A stretch of DNA of 56,703 nt from a virus: IMG/VR virus record IMGVR_UViG_3300033141_000963, positions 1 to 56,703 of that record; one strand, written 5' to 3'. The notes beneath the pieces are model-generated. The model was not told the origin of the DNA and searched no databases. It saw only the letters and a program-made list of their open reading frames with translations. The translations under genes and the position numbers were made by a program. The number at the start of each line of letters is the position of its first letter. The stretch's first letter is position 1. Shown here piece after piece: positions 36,172 through 43,911 of the stretch.

Positions 36172-36492
36172 ATGACACAAGAAGGTTCAAAAGCACATCT
36201 GCAAGAAGTTGTAGATTATTTAGAGAAAGAAGAAGATATAAAACTGGAAAACTTCAAACATAAAGACCCAGAAGGCGTTGGTGATAGTCTTGAAAGAGCA
36301 TTTGCAAAGTTCGGAGTCACTGAAGAAACAGTAGAAAAATTTTCAGGTATTGGGGGATGTGGATGTCAAAAGGTTAAGAAGTTTCTTAATCAGATTTTCC
36401 CATACAGAAAGAAAGATGAGTCTGCTGCTGAAGAACCACCTCAAGAAAATTCAGGCGGTGGCGGTGGCGGTAGCGGCGGCGGTGCAAAGTAG
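36172..36492 (+). CDS. Small protein with Cys-rich motif and Gly-rich tail
   Basis: This 106-aa protein has an acidic N-terminal helix (LQEVVDYLEKEEDIKLENF) and a core motif GIGGCGCQKVKKFLNQIFPY (residues about 58-77). Its C-terminus consists almost only of glycine (SGGGGGGSGGGAK). The GCGC-(K/Q)-x-x-K-x-x-L-N-x-x-F-P-Y motif recurs, in my recollection, in small phage proteins encoded near tail fibre or glycan genes; its function is not known to me. A strong AAGGAGG ribosome binding site lies 8 nt before the ATG. It is the last gene of the late arm, next to the convergent terminator. It may be a fibre-associated or metal-binding accessory. Confidence 0.5.
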   Translation: MTQEGSKAHLQEVVDYLEKEEDIKLENFKHKDPEGVGDSLERAFAKFGVTEETVEKFSGIGGCGCQKVKKFLNQIFPYRKKDESAAEEPPQENSGGGGGGSGGGAK

Positions 36493-36501
36493 AAATAAAA
36501 A

Positions 36502-36533
36502 AGGGGCTGGCTATTTAACCAACCCCTCCTTTT
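36502..36533. terminator. Bidirectional terminator between the two arms
   Basis: AGGGGCTGG (36502-36510) pairs with CCAACCCCT (36519-36527), with one C-A mismatch and an eight-base loop. On the plus strand CCTTTT follows. On the minus strand the hairpin is followed directly by TTTTTTATTT (36501-36492 complement). It sits between two convergent gene arms and can stop both transcripts. Confidence 0.85.
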
Positions 36534-36555
36534 AAAAAAATATAGTATTAATACA

Positions 36556-36945
36556 CTATGACTTTTTAAAGATATACCAGCCGTTGTTTGGCAACCATCC
36601 ATTATGACTATCTGCATAGTCTTTTTCATCTGATCTCTGAGACTGCTGTGTTTCAGAGAGATGGTTCCATCGCGTTTTTGGATAGATGTCTCCACTTTTG
36701 CCTTTAACTGTGCTGTATACAAGTTTTGCACCACAGTCTTTAAAGTTTTGGCAAACAATTTCTAGCCAGTCATTCTCATCTTTGTCTTTTCGACAAACGA
36801 AATTAAACTTTCTACCATTACATCTTCCACACTTCTCATGCTTAAAGATTTCTGTGATTCTAGAAAGAGCTTTGAAGGCATCAACTTCCTTCTCTACTTC
36901 TTCCTCAATCCACACTCCATCTCCTATTTGAACTTTTACTAACAT
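36556..36945 (-). CDS. Zinc-ribbon protein, unknown function
   Basis: This 129-aa protein has two Cys pairs, CGRC near residue 40 and C-x5-C (CQNFKDC) near 66-72. Between them is FNFVCRKDKDENDWLEIVC, a zinc ribbon typical of small phage DNA-associated proteins. It ends in GWLPNNGWYIFKKS. The start overlaps the stop of the probable annealing protein as TAATG. It is therefore co-translated with a recombination gene and may bind single-stranded DNA or a replication protein. It is the last gene of the minus arm. The function is an inference. Confidence 0.5.
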   Translation of the reverse strand: MLVKVQIGDGVWIEEEVEKEVDAFKALSRITEIFKHEKCGRCNGRKFNFVCRKDKDENDWLEIVCQNFKDCGAKLVYSTVKGKSGDIYPKTRWNHLSETQQSQRSDEKDYADSHNGWLPNNGWYIFKKS

Positions 36946-37655
36946 TATTTAGCTCCGAATGTTTCTTCCCAATTATCATTATAACCAGATAGGTCATCTG
37001 GAGTACCTTCACGTTGATACCCAGACAGTTTATTAATCATCAACCGTCCCTCTAGGTTCTTGATATCCCGAATTGATTTAGGATCGTCACTATTAGCTTT
37101 AACGAAACTAACCAAATCTACATTATTCCTTTTGCACAAAGTCTTGATTGCTACGATTTGCTGATCGTTAATAGGTTCGTCGGTGTTGAACTCTTCATCA
37201 GACTCAGATGAGATTTCTTCAGCAGTTTGAACCCTGATCTTCAATGCACGCCTCAAAGCCTTTCCTTCAGCCTTAGTACATGCAGTAGCAACAAGATGTT
37301 TATTAAATGGTGCAGGAATCGTATCACCAAGAACATCAACGCAAGCACTGACAACAATTTCTGTGCCATTAAACTTACGAATAACAAGAGTATGTTTTGC
37401 AGTAACTTTACCGATATACTTTTGCTTTGGAATTTCTAAGATGTCTGTATCCGATCTAACAATCTCACCATATAGTTTTTCTGTAACTCTTCTAAGTCCA
37501 TCAGTTGTTGGATTGCCATCTAGTAGCTCATGATCTGAAAGTTCATCTAAGATATAATCAACCCACTTAGGATCAGTAGGATTAACCTTAAAGTCATTAA
37601 TCTCAAGAGCACCATCCTCAACAACTTCTTCCACAATGTCCTGAATCTTTGTCAT
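36945..37655 (-). CDS. ssDNA-annealing recombinase candidate (Rad52/Erf-like)
   Basis: This 236-aa protein has a core of residues about 50-148 resembling phage single-strand annealing proteins: TDGLRRVTEKLYGEI, VTAKHTLVIRKFNGTEIVVS, then HLVATACTKAEGKALRRALK. The last motif is like the 'E-x-x-A-x-G-R-A-L' helix of Erf/Rad52-type proteins. A short acidic linker (SSESDEEFNTDE) and a C-terminal helical domain (NDQQIVAIKTLCKRNNVD) follow, as in many phage annealing proteins. It would anneal strands during recombination or repair alongside the RecA-like protein at the other end of this arm. ATGA overlap with the upstream endonuclease gene shows coupling. Recognition is from motifs, not certain. 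Confidence 0.45.
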   Translation of the reverse strand: MTKIQDIVEEVVEDGALEINDFKVNPTDPKWVDYILDELSDHELLDGNPTTDGLRRVTEKLYGEIVRSDTDILEIPKQKYIGKVTAKHTLVIRKFNGTEIVVSACVDVLGDTIPAPFNKHLVATACTKAEGKALRRALKIRVQTAEEISSESDEEFNTDEPINDQQIVAIKTLCKRNNVDLVSFVKANSDDPKSIRDIKNLEGRLMINKLSGYQREGTPDDLSGYNDNWEETFGAK

Positions 37656-38446
37656 ATTTCAAAATACCTTTCATTCTTCTTAGGAAAATTATCTCTTACT
37701 TTTTCTAATATGTTTAAAACAGAGGAAGCTACATTCCTGAACTGCCTTTGAGAATCTCTTTTAACCAATTTTACTCTGATAAGTACCATATCGGCAGATA
37801 AAATTAATCCATTTTTCTGTGTATCAGCAGCCATTCTTTTTTGTAACTTTTCTTCACCACGTATAGGCTCGAAGTGCATAGGTCCATCAATCTCAATAGC
37901 TGTCCTGCAATCCCTAACATAAAGGTCAATATGGAACTTCTCATTCTGTAACAAGTGTTCCTTATGCTTATCCACTTTATAACCTTCTTCAATCAAGAAA
38001 TCGAACAGGTATTTCTCCATTTTAGACCCGTTTCTAGATGCCTCCTGCATTGCCTCTGACGATCTTTTAAAAAAGTGCGTCTTCTCATGCTCTGTTTTTT
38101 TATTCCAAGATTCTGTGCCTATTTGTGACCTATATTCTCTCTCTTCGTCAGTCATAGAATCCCAGACTTTCCCCTGACTCTCACTGATTTTCATCTTAGT
38201 TTCCGCTGATTGTTTTTTACCAGCAGTAGGATGCTCAACCTTTCCTTCCGAGAGAGCTATTTTCTGTGCATCTGATTTACTTCTGGATTCAATTCCAAGT
38301 TTCTTGGCATCTCTACGAACTCTATTTGGGTATGTACCCAGCATATCTGCTATTTCTTTCCAGCTTTTATTTCCATTGGAATAATACTTCGTATAATATG
38401 CCAGCCTTATAGAATCTAAATCAGTAAAAAATGTTTCTTTAGCCAT
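37652..38446 (-). CDS. Homing-endonuclease-like protein with HTH and VSR/DUF559-type nuclease
   Basis: I start at the ATG at 38446 (264 aa), which has AAAGGTGAT upstream and forms TAATG with the previous stop. An ATG at 38479 would add 11 residues inside that gene. Residues 28-51 (SWKEIADMLGTYPNRVRRDA) are a helix-turn-helix. Residues 76-91 (GKKQSAETKMKISESQ) match the NUMOD3 DNA-binding repeat of homing endonucleases. Residues about 145-230 form a restriction-enzyme-like core with HIDLY (Asp174) and AIEIDGPMHF (Glu185, Asp187, His191), as in VSR/DUF559/EDxHD nucleases. It is probably a free-standing mobile endonuclease between the glycan block and the annealing protein. A phage DNA-processing role is possible. 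Confidence 0.6.
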   Translation of the reverse strand: MAKETFFTDLDSIRLAYYTKYYSNGNKSWKEIADMLGTYPNRVRRDAKKLGIESRSKSDAQKIALSEGKVEHPTAGKKQSAETKMKISESQGKVWDSMTDEEREYRSQIGTESWNKKTEHEKTHFFKRSSEAMQEASRNGSKMEKYLFDFLIEEGYKVDKHKEHLLQNEKFHIDLYVRDCRTAIEIDGPMHFEPIRGEEKLQKRMAADTQKNGLILSADMVLIRVKLVKRDSQRQFRNVASSVLNILEKVRDNFPKKNERYFEI

Positions 38447-38889
38447 TATATCACCTTTAACAATTCTGAAGCTCTCCAATTATAAACTACTTTATCAACA
38501 GGTCTAAATAGTTTTGAAACAACTTCTTTGTGCTTTTCGCTTCTAACAACAACCTCTAATTGCGTATTCAAGAAAAGATTGCTAACCTGTTGTGCTTGAA
38601 AGTTTTGTAGCTTGGTCCATTCTAAATCCTGAAGATACAATAGCTTCTTTTTTGGGGTCATTGATTTCGCAACGACTTGTGAAGATAACATGTCAGTCGC
38701 TATCAATGTTCCTTGATGGGACATAGCTTCTATTTGTTGCAAGATAGTAAATTTATTTTTAATTGGCAATTGCCTGACTCCGTTTGAAAAAACAAAAACA
38801 GGCATTTGGTCTGATAGTTTATTTAGTTCCCTAAACATAACGTAGAATTTAGGGTTGTTGATAATTTCTTCGGTTACGATTCCTATCAT
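38446..38889 (-). CDS. Glycan-block protein, glycosyltransferase-like, unknown
   Basis: The start is set at 38889 (147 aa) because this ATG forms an ATGA overlap with the previous stop; a longer frame from 38919 would intrude into that gene. It contains NPKFYVMFRELNKLSDQMPVF, a KFTILQQIEAMSHQGTLIATD core, LLYLQDLEWTKL and a C-terminal VVVRSEKHKEVVSKLF. From memory, such proteins with a 'Y-x-x-D-L-E-W' motif recur in glycosyltransferase clusters of aquatic phages. No catalytic residues can be assigned. It may be one half of a GT-B fold or a partner of the neighbouring 259-aa protein. Confidence 0.4.
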   Translation of the reverse strand: MIGIVTEEIINNPKFYVMFRELNKLSDQMPVFVFSNGVRQLPIKNKFTILQQIEAMSHQGTLIATDMLSSQVVAKSMTPKKKLLYLQDLEWTKLQNFQAQQVSNLFLNTQLEVVVRSEKHKEVVSKLFRPVDKVVYNWRASELLKVI

Positions 38890-39665
38890 TTGTAAAGTTC
38901 CTCTATTAATTTGACGCAAAAATCTGTATATGTTTCAAAGGTTGCTTTTTCCACATTCTTTTCTAAAAGATTGCCGCAAACACTCTCAAGTTGCTCATAA
39001 TTAGCAAACTCAAATTCACCTAATCCAACCCACAATTTATTGCCGTTATTCCACATGAGAGGTGCTTTACCATTAGATATTGCTGTATTAAACCACTCTT
39101 CATTAAACATAAGAACAACCTTAGTGGATGCAATTAAGTTTTTATATTCAAGTCTATTAACAGATCCTAAGTAATAAAGAGATGGTAGTCTATTATTACC
39201 ATAAGCCTTGACCTTGTACTTATTACCAAGTGAATCAATCATTCTGGTAATATAGGTATTTGAAACATCATGACCATCAGTAATTAAAAGCACATCACTC
39301 TGATATACTTCATTCATAGTACCGTCACAGTGCCATTGATTTACAAGGTAATCCAGATACATCCCTTGAGTATTTTTGTCTGAAAGATGAATTACTTTGT
39401 CATAAGCATCGTATTCAACACCTGCCTTATCTGTTATTACGACAAACTTGGTTGCCGGAAAATCTTTTTTAGCATATCTAACATGTTCTGGATTCTCTGT
39501 GCCGTTTAGAAATACAATAGTCGGGTTCTTTTCTTCTAATAAAGAAAACAATGGAGTAGTTCCATCAACCCAATGGCTATTTTGTTCAACGATTTCCATT
39601 GACTCTGCAAGATGCAGAATTCTTTGATCCGCTGTTGCAGGATGATAAAAATATATACTTTTCAT
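38886..39665 (-). CDS. Glycosyltransferase-like protein (GT-B type), weak
   Basis: This 259-aa protein has Rossmann-like alternation in two halves: MKSIYFYHPATADQRILHLAES with NPTIVFLNGTENP, and SDVLLITDGHDVSNTYITRM with KVVLMFNEEWFNTAISNGKAP. The last stretch resembles the C-terminal domain of GT-B enzymes, where a nucleotide-sugar donor binds (position of E-E-W...A-I-S-N-G-K-A-P versus the usual E-G-x-P-x-E-A-x-A-x-G-x-P). The length is short for a full GT-B enzyme. The start overlaps the nucleotidyltransferase stop (ATGA). The assignment is from fold pattern and context only. Confidence 0.4.
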   Translation of the reverse strand: MKSIYFYHPATADQRILHLAESMEIVEQNSHWVDGTTPLFSLLEEKNPTIVFLNGTENPEHVRYAKKDFPATKFVVITDKAGVEYDAYDKVIHLSDKNTQGMYLDYLVNQWHCDGTMNEVYQSDVLLITDGHDVSNTYITRMIDSLGNKYKVKAYGNNRLPSLYYLGSVNRLEYKNLIASTKVVLMFNEEWFNTAISNGKAPLMWNNGNKLWVGLGEFEFANYEQLESVCGNLLEKNVEKATFETYTDFCVKLIEELYK

Positions 39666-40366
39666 ATTACTTCTTTTACCTTTTCTAAATCCTTTGAGCT
39701 ATCAATATCAATAATCTTAGCGTCATCATCACTACAAGCAGAGATGACACCTCCATTACTTATAAGTTCATTTATTGCCTCGAATCCAAACATATTGTAA
39801 TTGTCTGGACACCAGCATATCTTTTTAAATATTTCCAATTCCCTATTTTTCAGGAAGATGAGTTGGCCCCACTTATTATCTAGGTCATACATAAGGTTCT
39901 CAATCTTTCCTTTATTGTTTACTATGCACCCAACTTCTGAGTTTTTCATAATGTTAGTGCCAGTAAACAAAGATGTCTTGTTAAAATTCATATTCTCAAG
40001 AGCTTCAGAATTAAATACAAGATCACCATATAGAACTAGAACATCCCTTTTGCAAGCACGAAGTCCCATACCAATAGACCTCACAACATTTGTGGACTCA
40101 TAATGCTCATTCTCTACTTTAACAATATCTGATGGAGTATTGTTCATTAGAGTAATCGCTTCAAATCCACATACCAAGATAATATTAGCATTTGGTATTA
40201 ATGCCTTGATTATTCTTAGCTGGTTGTCAATTATTCTAGACCCATCTTTTAATTTAATCAGCGGCTTAGGCCCATAAGACTTCATTCTTTTACCTAGCCC
40301 AGCCGCAGGAATAACGACATCTATTGGTGTTTTTTCATCTATATTTTTTATGTATTTAATACTCAT
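39662..40366 (-). CDS. Nucleotidyltransferase (sugar-phosphate NTP transferase family)
   Basis: This 234-aa protein begins with the family signature IDVVIPAAGLGKRMKSYGPK (residues about 15-34), the G-x-G-x-R-M...P-K loop that binds nucleotide. PLIKLKDGSRIIDNQLRIIK and NIILVCGFEA follow, with a mid-region MGLRACKRDVLVLYGDLVF that holds the metal-binding Asp (D in LYGDLVF). This is the MobA-like/NTP-transferase fold of enzymes that make nucleotide sugars or CDP-alcohols. In a glycosyltransferase block it probably activates a sugar or phospho-alcohol for transfer. The substrate cannot be told from sequence. ATGA overlaps link it to both neighbours. This is the most secure biosynthetic enzyme of the block besides the large GT4. 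Confidence 0.7.
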   Translation of the reverse strand: MSIKYIKNIDEKTPIDVVIPAAGLGKRMKSYGPKPLIKLKDGSRIIDNQLRIIKALIPNANIILVCGFEAITLMNNTPSDIVKVENEHYESTNVVRSIGMGLRACKRDVLVLYGDLVFNSEALENMNFNKTSLFTGTNIMKNSEVGCIVNNKGKIENLMYDLDNKWGQLIFLKNRELEIFKKICWCPDNYNMFGFEAINELISNGGVISACSDDDAKIIDIDSSKDLEKVKEVI

Positions 40367-40749
40367 GCACTAAATCCGAAGTAAGGATCTGCTACATGCT
40401 CAATCTTAAATCCATTGTTTATATACGACTGAGCAACCGAAATCAGTTTATTATTTGGGTTTACTGATATCTGAAATCCAGACACCTTTTTAATAAAATA
40501 CGGGTTGTCATTGATATCGTTAGCAGGAGCACTAACGTATACCCTCATCCCATTATCGAAAATTTCATGATCCGTTGTTACAATTCCAACGCTAGGATCA
40601 TTTTCAAAGACATCTTTAATCCGACCAAAGAATCCCTGCAACTCGAATGATTTATTTGACAATACAAATACTTCACCTTCTTGCAAGCTACTCCACTGAG
40701 ATTCTAAGTTGTCAATCTCTACAATCTTTATTTCTTCATCGAAGGACAT
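40363..40749 (-). CDS. GT-A (GT2-like) fragment or accessory, unknown
   Basis: This 128-aa protein contains GEVFVLSNKSFELQGFFGRI, then DPSVGIVTTDHEIFDNGMRV and PYFIKKVSGFQISVNPNN. These resemble the second half of GT2-type glycosyltransferases (D-x-D region and acceptor loop), but too little is present for a complete enzyme. It overlaps the 274-aa gene by 22 nt and has AGGTGAT upstream of the start. It may cooperate with the 274-aa protein as a split enzyme or be a decayed one. Confidence 0.35.
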   Translation of the reverse strand: MSFDEEIKIVEIDNLESQWSSLQEGEVFVLSNKSFELQGFFGRIKDVFENDPSVGIVTTDHEIFDNGMRVYVSAPANDINDNPYFIKKVSGFQISVNPNNKLISVAQSYINNGFKIEHVADPYFGFSA

Positions 40750-41552
40750 ACATCACCTATTTCGTAAATAAATTTTTCACCGTTCTCTTCGTATTTTAGA
40801 ATCTTATCTTCTAAAGCGACACCGAAAGCATTACCACCATGTTTTTTATGTGTTGTCTTGTTTACAATCATTCCATTGATATCATCAACAGGCTTCACGA
40901 AACCAAGCTGCATCATTTTTATTAATACTGAATTATTTAATTCATCACTAAATTCTTCTGGTATATCAAACTCAGCATTAAAAACAACATAGAATGGCAA
41001 TGGCTTGTCTTTAACACCGTCAAAAACTAAGTCAACCAACGCTCTGTCGTCTAATTCGTCATCATAGATATTCTTTAGGCTATATTGATGAAACTCGGCA
41101 TTTCCCAAAAGTTCGAGAAACTTGCTAGGTGCGATATAATTTTCTGGATCATTAACATAGCTAGTGTAAGACTTGTTAATAATAGTAACAAGATTAGGGG
41201 ATATCTTTTGCGATTTAAGTTTAATCAGGGAACGCTTGATATTCTTAAATTCAGTATCCTTATCCACGATAATCATCGCGTGATATGGAACCTTTGTTTG
41301 AAGTTTTACGATTTTTTCCCAAGTATCTTTTGGTAGACCTTCCATTAGTCTTTCATTTCTGAAAAACATACAGAATCTTCCATCAATAATATCAAATTCC
41401 TTGTCCTCATCCCTAACAGAAACGATCTCAATTCCAGCATCCTCGTAATCCTTTAGCTTGCCTAGCTTACAGCCAACCTGAGTTGACTTTTCCCACTTTG
41501 CAAACACACAAGTTTTACATGATGTATGAATTGTGCTTATTTCCTTAGTCAT
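40728..41552 (-). CDS. Glycosyltransferase-like protein with N-terminal Cys4 cluster
   Basis: This 274-aa protein carries Cys12-x2-Cys15, Cys28 and Cys61 in a compact N-terminal part (SCKTCVFAKW, QVGCKLGKL, GRFCMFFR), a likely zinc or Fe-S site. It is followed by a Rossmann-like domain (YHAMIIVDKDTEFKNIKRSL, NLVTIINKSYTSYVND). A later stretch, PLPFYVVFNAEFDIPEEFSD, is as in GT2-related proteins. I recall this Cys4 plus GT2-like arrangement in other phage glycan clusters; its chemistry is unknown. The start overlaps the methyltransferase-like gene (ATGA). It is probably a glycosyltransferase or sugar-modifying partner. Confidence 0.45.
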   Translation of the reverse strand: MTKEISTIHTSCKTCVFAKWEKSTQVGCKLGKLKDYEDAGIEIVSVRDEDKEFDIIDGRFCMFFRNERLMEGLPKDTWEKIVKLQTKVPYHAMIIVDKDTEFKNIKRSLIKLKSQKISPNLVTIINKSYTSYVNDPENYIAPSKFLELLGNAEFHQYSLKNIYDDELDDRALVDLVFDGVKDKPLPFYVVFNAEFDIPEEFSDELNNSVLIKMMQLGFVKPVDDINGMIVNKTTHKKHGGNAFGVALEDKILKYEENGEKFIYEIGDVCPSMKK

Positions 41553-41941
41553 ACCTTTTGTGCCTCCACTAAATATCTACCGTTATCAACACCGGCAAAC
41601 TTGATTTGAAGTCCCTTGCTTTCCAGTAAAGTTCTTATAGATGTTATAGAGTTGATCCTTTTGCACCTACCGAAGAAACCAGAAGCCTCTTCGATGGCAG
41701 ATTCACCAAAGAATACTTTTCTACATACTTCTAGTCCGTCAATGCCTGACAAAATCAAAACACCATTCTTTCTGATCTTTTGAACAACACTAGCGAGTAC
41801 ATCGTTATTTTCAGAAAACTCTAACACATCTGATACGAATATGGAAGTAAAATAACTATCTGGAGCAAGAACTAAATCCTGTTCGCTTAAATCATTTTCA
41901 TTCCTTTTGTTTACAACCAGATTAATATTCTTGCTAATCAT
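41549..41941 (-). CDS. SAM-methyltransferase-like C-terminal half, unknown
   Basis: This 130-aa protein contains IFVSDVLEFSENNDVLASVV, then QKIRKNGVLILSGIDGLEV. These match the post-motif-I region of class I methyltransferases (...D-V-L-E-H...V-L-K-P-G-G-x-L-I-L). The glycine-rich SAM-binding motif I is absent. RINSITSIRTLLESKGLQI resembles the C-terminal helix-strand of the same fold. It is a truncated or specialised methyltransferase relative and may be a binding partner rather than an enzyme. It starts immediately after the 313-aa stop. Confidence 0.4.
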   Translation of the reverse strand: MISKNINLVVNKRNENDLSEQDLVLAPDSYFTSIFVSDVLEFSENNDVLASVVQKIRKNGVLILSGIDGLEVCRKVFFGESAIEEASGFFGRCKRINSITSIRTLLESKGLQIKFAGVDNGRYLVEAQKV

Positions 41942-42883
41942 TTAATTCCTCACAAAACCTTTATTACAGACATGACCTAATAAGTTATTCCACTTGTTTC
42001 CAAACTCTTCTTCAGTAAATTTAGATACATAGTTATACGCATTTTCCACTAATTGTGGCAAACCATCAAATTTTAAAACTTGTTCATAGTTTGCAGGATC
42101 GTTAAACATTGTAGGGCTTTCAACAACAAGACAAAGCTGCTGGGATGCTAAATCCCCAAGATCTTGCGATCCTTTAGGAACTATCACAGGTATCCTGTTT
42201 CTCATGCAATCATACAGCATTGTGTTCTTGTTATGCCACAGATACAAGTACATTGATGCTTTTTCTATTACATTTGTATAAAGACCATTATTTACATTAA
42301 CTCCTAAGCCCTCAACACTTTGTTTAGGTAATGTATTGTCTAATAAAATAAAATTGGCATCCTGATCCTTCTGAATAGTCCTTCCCGGATAATTGATTTC
42401 AACGCTCAGGCATGGAATCTGGCTAATCCAGCTTCTACTAACATCCTTACTGTTGGCTACACAAGCATCTCCACTTCTACCATATAGAACTTCAGGGTTT
42501 GGCAAATTCAAAGTAGCGTGAAGAGGACAAGGAACCTTGGTAATGCTAGAAGCAAAATCGACAACGATAAGAGGCACATGAAGATTGCGTGAAGCATTTT
42601 CAGCACGCTCATACATAGCACCTCTGTTGAATACAATAATTGCATCAACGTGTCTACTAGGAATCTCGTGCATAAAGTCAACGATATGGATATTTGATGG
42701 CTTACTTTCCGTTCCCCACTGTGGGAAATTAGCAATTCCTGTAACCAGATAAAAATCATGAGGTAGTGAATTAGCAAGCATTGAACAATACTCATCCATT
42801 GTCTCATTGACGAGTAAGATTGTTAGCTTTTCTTTTTCCTCAGAAGAGGCATTTCTAATTATATTTTCTATTGCGAACATCAT
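41942..42883 (-). CDS. Glycosyltransferase (GT-B type) candidate
   Basis: This 313-aa protein shows two Rossmann-like halves: KEKLTILLVNETMDEYCSML with VDAIIVFNRGAMYERAENAS, and ANFILLDNTLPKQ with MLYDCMRNRIPVIVPKGSQD. The last resembles the donor-binding loop of GT4/GT-B enzymes (an acidic or polar residue, A-x-x-x-G/N-x-P-V-I). The order within the block, directly after two other glycosyltransferases, supports this. The start TAATG overlaps the previous stop. Donor and acceptor are unknown. Confidence 0.5.
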   Translation of the reverse strand: MMFAIENIIRNASSEEKEKLTILLVNETMDEYCSMLANSLPHDFYLVTGIANFPQWGTESKPSNIHIVDFMHEIPSRHVDAIIVFNRGAMYERAENASRNLHVPLIVVDFASSITKVPCPLHATLNLPNPEVLYGRSGDACVANSKDVSRSWISQIPCLSVEINYPGRTIQKDQDANFILLDNTLPKQSVEGLGVNVNNGLYTNVIEKASMYLYLWHNKNTMLYDCMRNRIPVIVPKGSQDLGDLASQQLCLVVESPTMFNDPANYEQVLKFDGLPQLVENAYNYVSKFTEEEFGNKWNNLLGHVCNKGFVRN

Positions 42884-43911
42884 TATCCCTTATTATAACT
42901 TAGAATGTACTGCTTACACTTGTCAACCACTTCGCTATTGACCATTTTCATCTTCCTTCCAATATCTGTGCTGGATGGCACTCTCCAAGAGTTTCTCCCA
43001 GAGTTGATTCCGGGCATAGGTCTGTTATTTAGTAAGCATATTTGCTCGCAAGACTGAACCGAGAGAGGATATTCATCATTGATATTTAGTACATCAAGAA
43101 CAATCGAAGGCTTGGCGTACCTCATCGCATTGGAAAGAGAGTCATTAATCTTACCACCATACTCAACATTGATATAGCAATCAAAGTTTGCATGTGCATA
43201 GTTAAGTAAAGTTTCATCTTTACTATTAACGACCGCAACATCTTTATAGTTTCTTTTATCGGTAAAAATACCAAGCCTTTCCTTTGTCTCTTCAATAAGT
43301 TTCATGACCGCTTCTTTTTCATTACTATCGCAAAAGACAAACATCATTACATTGTCACAAACATAATAGCTTGAAAGAAAAGCAGCAATCGTTTCTGTTA
43401 GTCCAGAAGACTCAGATGGAGATGCGTCTGTGTAGAACTTGACGGTATTCTTATACAAGTCCAAATTAAGTCCCATATCTTGCATACCAGCAAAAGGCTT
43501 ATCGCCAAGACTATGAACAGTGATCCCTGTAGTAACACCCGATTCTTCTAGTAGTTTTTTCTCATTATCACTAAATACAACAACTGCATCAAATAAGTTT
43601 AAAGATTGAGTCCATCCCAAGTCCTTAATATGAGAGTCAACCATAGTAACAGCAATATTCTCGTTAAAGTCACCGTTGTATGCCAAGTTCATAGGAAGTC
43701 CAAACTGAATTAAAACATCCTTACTTTCTACATTATTTTGCTCGTACTTTTCTAGATCACCGATGTCATTTCTCAGATTATTATAGCTATAATACAGTGG
43801 CCTGAGACATAGCTCATCACCTTTGAGTTTTGCCATATCCTTAGCAAGCTCTAGGCTTTTTCTTCCCCAACCGTCTGTTTGTCTATAAGGTGCAATTAAC
43901 AATACACTCAT
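42883..43911 (-). CDS. Glycosyltransferase (GT4-like) candidate
   Basis: This 342-aa protein opens with LLIAPYRQTDGWGRKSLELA, the G-x-G-x-x-S/R loop at the N-terminus of GT4 enzymes. It continues with DAVVVFSDNEKKLLEESGVT (the usual 'serine/threonine, then x-W' acceptor-side region). The C-terminal half has VMMFVFCDSNEKEAVMKLIE and FDCYINVEYGGKINDSLSNA, where a GT4 would have E-G-F-G-x-P-x-x-E-A. Here the motif reads E-Y-G-G-K-I-N-D-S-L-S-N-A. It probably transfers a hexose. ATGA overlap with the 545-aa glycosyltransferase indicates a paired step. Confidence 0.55.
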   Translation of the reverse strand: MSVLLIAPYRQTDGWGRKSLELAKDMAKLKGDELCLRPLYYSYNNLRNDIGDLEKYEQNNVESKDVLIQFGLPMNLAYNGDFNENIAVTMVDSHIKDLGWTQSLNLFDAVVVFSDNEKKLLEESGVTTGITVHSLGDKPFAGMQDMGLNLDLYKNTVKFYTDASPSESSGLTETIAAFLSSYYVCDNVMMFVFCDSNEKEAVMKLIEETKERLGIFTDKRNYKDVAVVNSKDETLLNYAHANFDCYINVEYGGKINDSLSNAMRYAKPSIVLDVLNINDEYPLSVQSCEQICLLNNRPMPGINSGRNSWRVPSSTDIGRKMKMVNSEVVDKCKQYILSYNKG

